From: Anarhynchus alexandrinus
Taxonomy: Eukaryota; Chordata; Aves; Charadriiformes; Charadriidae
Length of the DNA: 64,000 bases
Reading direction: 5' to 3'
Assembly (NCBI GenBank): GCA_008711295.1
Contig: VUYV01000156.1
Span: forward strand, 658,174 to 722,173
Shown here: in pieces, positions 52,701-61,700 of the stretch
Numbering within the stretch: the first letter of the stretch is position 1
Layout of the letters: every line of letters begins with the position of its first letter
Program-made: the position numbers and the translations under genes
The notes under the pieces: model-generated
What the model saw: only the letters and a program-made list of their open reading frames with translations
What the model was told of the DNA's origin: nothing
The model's database searches: none

Positions 52701-55700
52701 GGAGGAAGACCATGTTTTTGGCACTGAGGGGCTGTGAACGTGTCAGTGGGCTTCTTGGCTCGCTCTTCCATCAGCTGCTCAGCATGGAAGCAGCCTGGGC
52801 CGCTGCCTGTGGGCAGGAGGAGTGGGGTGGCTCTAGGTCTGGCTGTGAAGGAGCCTGTGGGGCTTGGGGCAGCCTCAGCCACCATGACCCAGCACCCAGC
52901 TCCGTGGGACTGGCTTTTAGCAGCGCAGCGAGGAGTTAGATCCAAAGCCCGAACCAAAGGGTGTGGAGGGAAAAGCCTGTTAAAGGAAAGGCAGTCCTGG
53001 GAACAGAGTGCAGGGAGTGTTTCCGCGTGGGTTTTGTCCTTGGAGGAGAACAGCCCGGCGCAGCACGGCAAGCAGCGCTGGGTTATCTGACCTCATGCTG
53101 CCGCACCGGAGGCGAACAGCGGCCAAGCCAAAAAGGTCCCGGTAGGTGCAGCACTGGAGACTTTGTCTGGTTTCCTCTGGGGAGACCACGTGGATGCTTT
53201 TGGGAAGAGATGAGCTCAGCCCCAACCATGCGGGCTGCCTGTGTGTACAGAGAGGGAGAGGTGGAGGGAAGGCAAGTCCGAAGCGGGGTCTGCGCGCAAG
53301 AGCTGGATGACGCCGCTCTCACAGGGGAGCAGAGGTGGGCTGCGCGGTCGGTGTTGCTGAAGCCCCATGAATTGTTCCCATCCCCACAGCATCTGCGCTG
53401 CGGTGGTTCTTTAGTATCCACATCTGCCCGTTCTGGGAACGCGCGCTGGGAGGGGAGCTGGCAGAGTTAATGCACGCAAAGGTTCTCCCTTTTCCCATCT
53501 CAACCTGAGATTTCCTGTTATAAAACGCTCCCATGGCAATGGAGGAAAACTGTCGCCCTTCCTCTCTCCATCAGAGCCCTGCCCAGCAAACACCCACAAT
53601 ACCGGGGTGGGGACGACTCCTGCTGCCATTCTGAAAGCGCCGTGTTTTCTTAAAACCCTATTGTTTGTGTGTGATGTCATTGCAACGCTCGGTACATCCC
53701 GACGCGCGCAGCCTGCAATCAGCCTGGCGCAGGGGTGGCTCGGGTAACAGCGAGGACTCGCTCTTAATTTCGTTGCTCAGAGGGAATCCGCGGGGCAGAG
53801 CACTGAACTGGTTGCTGCAGAGCCCGACGCTTCCTTCTGTGCTTCAGCTGGAAGCCAGAAAAGGGTGCTGTTGACTTTTAGAGGGGCTGCCCGGACTGAG
53901 TCTGGCTTAAAACATTAATATTTGTCCTTTAAGAAAAGGAAAAAGCATTAATGTGCTTAGAGGGATTGTTTTATAGCCTGTGACTTCATCGTTTATGTAA
54001 ACTAAGATGGGGTGAGCCGCATTGCTGCCAAATTAGGACAGAGATTTGTAGAAATTTGCACTCCAGGGAGGCAGTGTGACCTCTCTGAAGGCCAGAAGAA
54101 AGCAGTTCCTTTCAGACCGAAACAAACAGTGTTTGAACAACTGGATTGGCCCGGGACTTTGTTTTTTGTCATCTCCAGCAGTAAATGTCAGTGGTGGGCT
54201 GAGGCAGGGTGCTGCGCTGTGTGACACATGTGCATGGCAGAGTTGATGTGATGTGAACATCTTTCATGGGACAGATATGAGGATTTATTGGATGCATTTT
54301 GTGCTTGTTCTTTACATGCAGATGTGCCCATCTCTGATAGCATGGCTTGAGTCTCCCCCTGCTCCAGCCACCACGCTCTTTGCCTTTTCACTGGCCTTTT
54401 CCCTCTCTCTTGCAGTCTTCTCAGAGCTGCAGCTCTGGCCGACAGAATCACGCCCGGCTGCAGAGTGACTCCAGCTCCAGCACGCAGGTGAGTGGCAGCG
54501 CTTTGTCCCCTCTTGCTCATACAGACAGCGGCCACGCGACAGCGTATGGCTCTCTGCCCCGGCTCGGGCCGATCGCTAGTCGATAACCATAATGATTTCT
54601 GGCAAACAGAAGCGGTAGTTGGGGGAGGTAAATGACTCAATGACTCCCAGACCTGGCTCTGGAGCCACCAAGGTCAGCACTGCGCACCGCTTGGCGGTGT
54701 TTAATCTTACCAGCCTGCTCTGCCCGGGTCCAAAGGACCAACCCCCATGTGGCCTTCACACTTGAGGGCCCTTGGCTGCTCCGTATGTTAGTAACCATGT
54801 GTTTAACCAACCTGTTTAAACGATGTTCTGCCCAATATATCACGCTGAGTAAAGCGTCGTCCCTTGGAGCAGGGACCGTGGGCTCCGAGTTGCGCAAATC
54901 ACCGAGCGCTGACCTGCCAAATCCAGGCAGGGGAACCTAAAGGCTGAGGACCGTGCCCAGAAATTCCTCCCAAGAGTCTGGTTAAAATGGGACAGAGCGC
55001 TAGATGCTCAGGCTGAAGTTGTCTCTCGTTATAGTGAAGATGTGGAGCCACAGCCAGGCGCAGCACTAGTGAGTTAAAATGCCCTCAAGTCCTCCAAGCT
55101 TTCTTCCACTGGTTGCTTGTATGAGCCCTGCACATATAGAGCAGATCCTCATCCCTCCCCACCATTGGGAACGTGGGCATTATGTCCCCAAGGGCCGCAT
55201 TCAGCAGTTTAACTGCGGCTCTTGGGGACATAATGCCCACGTTCCCAACGGCTTGCTGAATGCAGGGGGTTTGCTCGCTCTCACGTGGCTCTCTGCTCGT
55301 GCTGCGCAGGTGTTTGAATCTGTTGATGAAGTGGAGCAGACTGAAGCCGATGCTCAGCTGGAAGATGGCAAGCAGAGCAAGATCCCTAACGGGACAGTTC
55401 CCAATGGCACGTGTTCCCCTGATTCTGGCCACCCTTCTTCCCAGAACTTCTCCATCGCATCGGGTTTCTCCGAGCGCAGCTTCAGCAATGAGGACAGTGC
55501 CCTGGAAACCAACAAATCCTCGGCCAGCTCTCAGGGAAAGGCCGGTGGGTCCGACGTGCCAGCCCCACCGGACCCGGATGGTGCCCGGCGAGAGGAGAAG
55601 CTGCAGGGCCAAGACAGCCTGGAAGGTGAATTCCCCAGCGGTGGAAGCGTGGACTTTGTTCCCGTGGGTGAGAGCTCGGCAGAGGTCCTGCGTGATCGTG

Positions 55701-58700
55701 ACCCGGTGGCCCTGACGGTGGTAGAGAGCTGGGCGGACAGCGAAGCCGAAAAGCAAAGTTTGGTGGAGAGTGAAGGTAACCTCTCTGAGGAGCCGGAGAT
55801 GGAGAGCTTGTACCCGCAGCTGGATTCTCTGGCTGTGGCTGACCTGACCAACAGTGAAGCATCTGCTGTCTGCTCCACGGGTGTCACCTACTCTGTAAGT
55901 ATCTACTTGTTTGCTGAGTGGGTTTCTTCCTGGGTGCCTCCCTATTTGCCCTGTCTGAATCCTACAGTTGTGCATACAGGGGCTCTCCGCCTTCTACCTA
56001 AACCCTGCCCTGTTGCTCTGTTGCCCTTGCAACTTTCCTTTTGGTTTTTATTTGAAAACAAATCGACTATGCTTTTGTTTTGGGCAGCCAGAGCTACTGG
56101 ATATGTACACGGTGAACCTGCACCGCATTGAGAAGGACGTGCAGCGGTGTGACCGCAACTACTGGTACTTCACCCCTGCTAACCTGGAGAAACTCCGCAA
56201 CATCATGTGCAGGTGGGAGCCGCGGGGGTCGGGGGGGGCCCGCCAGCCCTCCCCACGATGGGAGCGGGCTCCGGGCACTGGTGCTCGGTTTCCCTGAATT
56301 CACCTTGAGGCTGGAGCCTCAAATTTTGTTCTGGTTACTGAGTTTCGCCTCTTTGACTTCCTCCCCCAAATCCCATCATCATCCCAGAACTGGGAGCTCA
56401 TGGAGCTCATCCAAGGAGCTCATGGTCAGCGGACCGAGGGGTCCTGCCTTGTGCTGCTCTGCCCCGTCACTGCCGTGTGTCGGGTCGTTGGCCAATGCAG
56501 AGGGTCCCCTGGGGCTGCCCAGGGGTGCTGCCGCGTGGGCTGAGCCCGGCGCAGCCCACCTGCTCTTTGGAATATGGCTGGAAAATGTTTTAATGAGGAT
56601 CAGCCCGCAGAGCCGTAGTGCTAATGAGGCAGCGCCTGAAGCGACGCAGTGGTTAGCGCCTACCCAGGAGAGAGCCATACCTGCGTGCGTTTCTCCTTCG
56701 CTTTGCTTAGTCCCTGGGACTGAGAGGTTACTGTGTGACATTCACCGCCTCAAACCAACTCCAGCTCAGCAGCTGCGGCTGCTTCGGGGGCAGAGAAGGC
56801 TGAAATATTATTACTCATCTTGCAAATATGAGGAGAAGCCGCTATTTCGTTAGAGCTGTCGCTTTATCTGACAGCCGGAGTTGGAGATCTCTGCTGAGAT
56901 GAGACCTACAATACAGCAGATTTTGGAGAACTTGTGGGCAGGATGGAAAAGATCGTTCCCTCGTGCCAGTAGTGGATCTGAGTCCTTTCTGAACACATTT
57001 TGACTCGCTACCAAATATGGGAAGATATCTCTGCAGGGCTGGTTGCTTCCTGGGACACTGGGTCCAGAGAGGCGAAGCAGGCTGTGTCGGGCAGAGAGCG
57101 CCAAACGGGGGAATCCAGGGGGAAGGGAGAGAATGAGAGATAAATTAACAAACTCTATCAGTCTCTGCCTTTTGCCCGACCGCCCTGCCTTGCCGTGCTT
57201 TTTGATTTCACTTTTCCCTCTGCTGATTTTCATGCAAGAGCCATGGCACAGCCCTGCATCAACACCCTGACACGGTCATGGCCGCGGCCGTTGCAGGGTG
57301 TTGATCCAGGGCTGTGCCACGCGTGGCTTACCTAAAAGTCATCCCAGGAACTTAATCATTTACAAGCCGGCTGTAGAGGAATGGAGCACAGGTGTGACAG
57401 AATAAACAGGTCTGGTTTGCCCTGCCTGCCACCGTGCGTTGGTGGCAGCATGTAGGAAACGCCAGCGTCCCAGGAAACGGAGGCAGGGCACGGGCAAGCA
57501 AGGTGGCAGGCTGTGGCACTCGTGTGTGGCAAGGGAAGGGCTCAGGGGCCACCTTTCCTGCTCTCTCCCACAGCTACATCTGGCAGCACATTGAGATCGG
57601 CTACGTGCAGGGGATGTGTGACCTGCTAGCCCCTCTCCTGGTCATCCTGGATGACGGTGAGTAGGTGGCTCTGCTCCGCTTTCCCCACACCTTTGTGGGA
57701 ACGCGTGGTGGGATCTGCCAGGCTGGTGGTGGCCCTTTGTGGTGGGAAGGTCCCACGCTGAGAGGTGCGGAGCAGCTGGTGGCAGGATCCCGTTTGTCCT
57801 TGATGCTGTCTGACTCCCAGGAGCCCGACCTGGGGACAGCGTGTACGTTGTGCAGCGTGAGCTGTCTTCCCGAGGCCGGTCCCCGCTGCGTGCCCCTGAC
57901 TGCGTGTGGAGCGGGGAGGGATGTTCCTGCCGCGGGTGGATGTTGGGGTGCAGGTGCAGCAGTGTCCGTGCAGCCCAGCAGTGGCCATCTCTCTTCCCTG
58001 CGCAGAGGCTCTGGCTTTCAGCTGTTTCACCGAGCTTATGAAGAGGATGAATCAGAACTTCCCCCACGGAGGAGCCATGGACACCCACTTTGCCAACATG
58101 AGATCGCTGATCCAGGTAGGGGGGTTCCGGCACAGGGTCAGCAGCCTCTCAAACCGGAGAGGGAAAGCTGTTCTTGGGACGGGCGGCTTGGAGGGGCTGA
58201 GAGGAGCTTTCAGTGGTGGGAAGCAGGAGGGAGAGCAGGTGGCTGGAAAGACAGCCTGGCAGTAACGTGGGCCGGGATTGCCAGGGAGGGGGAATCATGG
58301 AATCACAGAATTTTCAGAGTTGGAAGGGACCTCTAGAGATCACCCAGTCCCACTCCCCTGCCAAAGCAGAATTGCCCAGAGCACAGCACTCAGGACTGCA
58401 TCCAGGCGGGGCTTGAAAACCTCCAGAGAAGGGGACTCCCCCACCCCCCTGGGCAGCTGTGCCACTGCTCTGCCACCCCAACCGGAAAGTTTTTCTGTGT
58501 GTTGGAACGGAACTTCCTATGTTCCAACTTGTGCCCATTGCCCCTCGTCCTGTCACTGGGAACCACTGAAAAGAGTCTGGCTCCATCCTCCTCCAACCCA
58601 CCCTTTAGATACTTGTACGCAGTAATAAGGTCTCCCCTCAGCCTTCTCTTCTCCAGGCTAAAGAGTCCCAGCGCTCTCAGCCTCTCCTCATACGGAAGAT

Positions 58701-61700
58701 GCTCCAATCCCTTCATCATCTCAGTTGCCCTATGCTGGACTCTCTCCAGCAGTTCCCTGTCCCTCTTGAACTGGGGAGCCCAGAACTGGACACAGTATTC
58801 CAGTTGTGGCCTCACCAGTGCAGAGTAGAGGGGGGGAACGACCTCCCTCGACCTACTGGCCACACTCTTCCCTATGCAGCCCAGGATGCCATTGGCCTTT
58901 TTGGCGACAAGGGCACATTGCTGGGTCATGGATGATTGACCAGAACCCCCAGATCCTTCTCCTCAGAACTACTTCCCAGCAGGTTCACCCCTAACCTATA
59001 CTGGTGCTTAGCGTTCTTCCTCCCCAGGTGCAGGACCTTGCACTTGCTTTTGTTGAACCTCATTAGGTTCTCTGCCCAGCTGTCCAGCCTGTCCAGGGGA
59101 CGCTGGAGAAGCTGGGTGGAAGATGTGGTGGTGCGGTAGGAGAGCAGTGGGACTGGAGGAAGGCAGGCAGCGGAACGGCTGGTGCCTCTCGTGTGTACCA
59201 AGTGGGTTTCCTTTTGCTTTTCTTGGCAGATTCTGGACTCTGAGCTCTTTGAGCTGATGCACCAGAACGGTGATTACACTCATTTCTACTTCTGCTACCG
59301 ATGGTTTCTCCTGGACTTCAAGAGAGGTGTGTGCTGGGAGGGAGGCAGCTGAGACCAGCGAAGGGGAGGGAAGGCAAGGTCTGCCGTGCTTCCGCGCTTC
59401 TCAATGCGCTCTGCAACCTCAGTTGTTTGAACGTAACTTTTTACCACGTGTTCCTGTTTTGCTCTTCCCTGGTAGACTTGTGGCTGACTTTTCTGTCTAG
59501 ATACAGAACCCGTTGTTCCAGAGCGGCTGGTGGGCCTCCACCGGGTTTGTGTCCTGGAGCCTCTGCCACCTGCTGCAGGCCAGAATATTTGTCTCCACAG
59601 ATGACTGACTTATTGCTTCCAACTGGAACAGGTTCTTGTGGGAAGAAACCACCCAGCGTGTCTTCCCAGTGCTGCTGTGAAGTCTGTGAGTCAGGATGAT
59701 TGCAAACGCGTGGCTGGTGTAGTAACTGCTGCGCTTCTTCCTCTCTTAACAGAGCTGGTGTATGATGACGTGTTCGCCGTCTGGGAGACCATCTGGGCAG
59801 CTGCACGCGTTTCCTCTGCGCACTATGTGCTCTTCATAGCCCTGGCTTTGGTGGAAATGTACCGGGACATAATCTTGGAGAACAACATGGATTTTACAGA
59901 CATCATCAAGTTTTTCAACGGTACGGTTTGTGTTCTGTTNTCCCAGGAGCCCGACCTGGGGACAGCGTGTACGTTGTGCAGCGTGAGCTGTCTTCCCGAG
60001 GCCGGTCCCCGCTGCGTGCCCCTGACTGCGTGTGGAGCGGGGAGGGATGTTCCTGCCGCGGGTGGATGTTGGGGTGCAGGTGCAGCAGTGTCCGTGCAGC
60101 CCAGCAGTGGCCATCTCTCTTCCCTGCGCAGAGGCTCTGGCTTTCAGCTGTTTCACCGAGCTTATGAAGAGGATGAATCAGAACTTCCCCCACGGAGGAG
60201 CCATGGACACCCACTTTGCCAACATGAGATCGCTGATCCAGGTAGGGGGGTTCCGGCACAGGGTCAGCAGCCTCTCAAACCGGAGAGGGAAAGCTGTTCT
60301 TGGGACGGGCGGCTTGGAGGGGCTGAGAGGAGCTTTCAGTGGTGGGAAGCAGGAGGGAGAGCAGGTGGCTGGAAAGACAGCCTGGCAGTAACGTGGGCCG
60401 GGATTGCCAGGGAGGGGGAATCATGGAATCACAGAATTTTCAGAGTTGGAAGGGACCTCTAGAGATCACCCAGTCCCACTCCCCTGCCAAAGCAGAATTG
60501 CCCAGAGCACAGCACTCAGGACTGCATCCAGGCGGGGCTTGAAAACCTCCAGAGAAGGGGACTCCCCCACCCCCCTGGGCAGCTGTGCCACTGCTCTGCC
60601 ACCCCAACCGGAAAGTTTTTCTGTGTGTTGGAACGGAACTTCCTATGTTCCAACTTGTGCCCATTGCCCCTCGTCCTGTCACTGGGAACCACTGGAAAGA
60701 GTCTGGCTCCATCCTCCTCCAACCCACCCTTTAGATACTTGTACGCAGTAATAAGATCTCCCCTCAGCCTTCTCTTCTCCAGGCTAAAGAGTCCCAGCGC
60801 TCTCAGCCTCTCCTCATACGGGAGATGCTCCAATCCCTCCGTCATCTCAGTTGCCCTACGCTGGACTCTCTCCAGCAGTTCCCTGTCCCTCTTGAACTGG
60901 GGAGCCCAGAACTGGACACAGTATTCCAGTTGTGGCCTCACCAGTGCAGAGTAGAGGGGGGGAACGACCTCCCTCGACCTACTGGCCACACTCTTCCCTA
61001 TGCAGCCCAGGATGCCATTGGCCTTTTTGGCGACAAGGGCACATTGCTGGGTCATGGATGATTGACCAGAACCCCCAGATCCTTCTCCTCAGAACTACTT
61101 CCCAGCAGGTTCACCCCTAACCTATACTGGTGCTTAGCGTTCTTCCTCCCCAGGTGCAGGACCTTGCACTTGCTTTTGTTGAACCTCATTAGGTTCTCTG
61201 CCCAGCTGTCCAGCCTGTCCAGGGGACGCTGGAGAAGCTGGGTGGAAGATGTGGTGGTGCGGTAGGAGAGCAGTGGGACTGGAGGAAGGCAGGCAGCGGA
61301 ACGGCTGGTGCCTCTCGTGTGTACCAAGTGGGTTTCCTTTTGCTTTTCTTGGCAGATTCTGGACTCTGAGCTCTTTGAGCTGATGCACCAGAACGGTGAT
61401 TACACTCATTTCTACTTCTGCTACCGATGGTTTCTCCTGGACTTCAAGAGAGGTGTGTGCTGGGAGGGAGGCAGCTGAGACCAGCGAAGGGGAGGGAAGG
61501 CAAGGTCTGCCGTGCTTCCGCGCTTCTCAATGCGCTCTGCAACCTCAGTTGTTTGAACGTAACTTTTTACCACGTGTTCCTGTTTTGCTCTTCCCTGGTA
61601 GACTTGTGGCTGACTTTTCTGTCTAGATACAGAACCTGTTCTTCCAGAGCGGCTGGTGGGCCTCCACTGGGTTTGTGTCCTGGAGCCTCTGCCACTTGCT

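Larger units (their letters stand above)
52056..55309 (+). other. SGSM1 introns 17 and 18 around exon 18
   Basis: No repeat family is recognised. The strong hairpin at 55165-55248 lies 61 bases before the exon 19 acceptor end. Confidence 0.55.
57815..59939 (+). repeat. Tandem duplication, copy 1 (2,125 bp)
   Basis: Matches 59941-62065 at a constant offset of 2,126 with about 11 substitutions and no indels noticed. Contains SGSM1 exons 22-24 and a CR1 fragment. Confidence 0.97.

Noticed and set aside
52208..53071. 287-codon minus-strand frame in SGSM1 intron 17
   Set aside because: No recognisable family, composition typical of GC-rich intron, no conserved motif or splice context.
55085..55975. 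296-codon minus-strand frame opposite SGSM1 exon 19
   Set aside because: Antisense shadow of the exon; no independent support.
55079..56131. 350-codon plus-strand frame around SGSM1 exon 19
   Set aside because: Only 55310-55894 is exon; the flanks are intron, including the hairpin and polypyrimidine tract before exon 20.
58390..58929. 179-codon minus-strand protein-like frame, and its copy at 60516-61055
   Set aside because: This is the tail of the CR1 reverse-transcriptase protein in a truncated element, not a host gene.
59638..60462. 274-codon frame spanning the N at 59940
   Set aside because: It fuses real exon 24 sequence to intron sequence across the assembly join; not a gene product.
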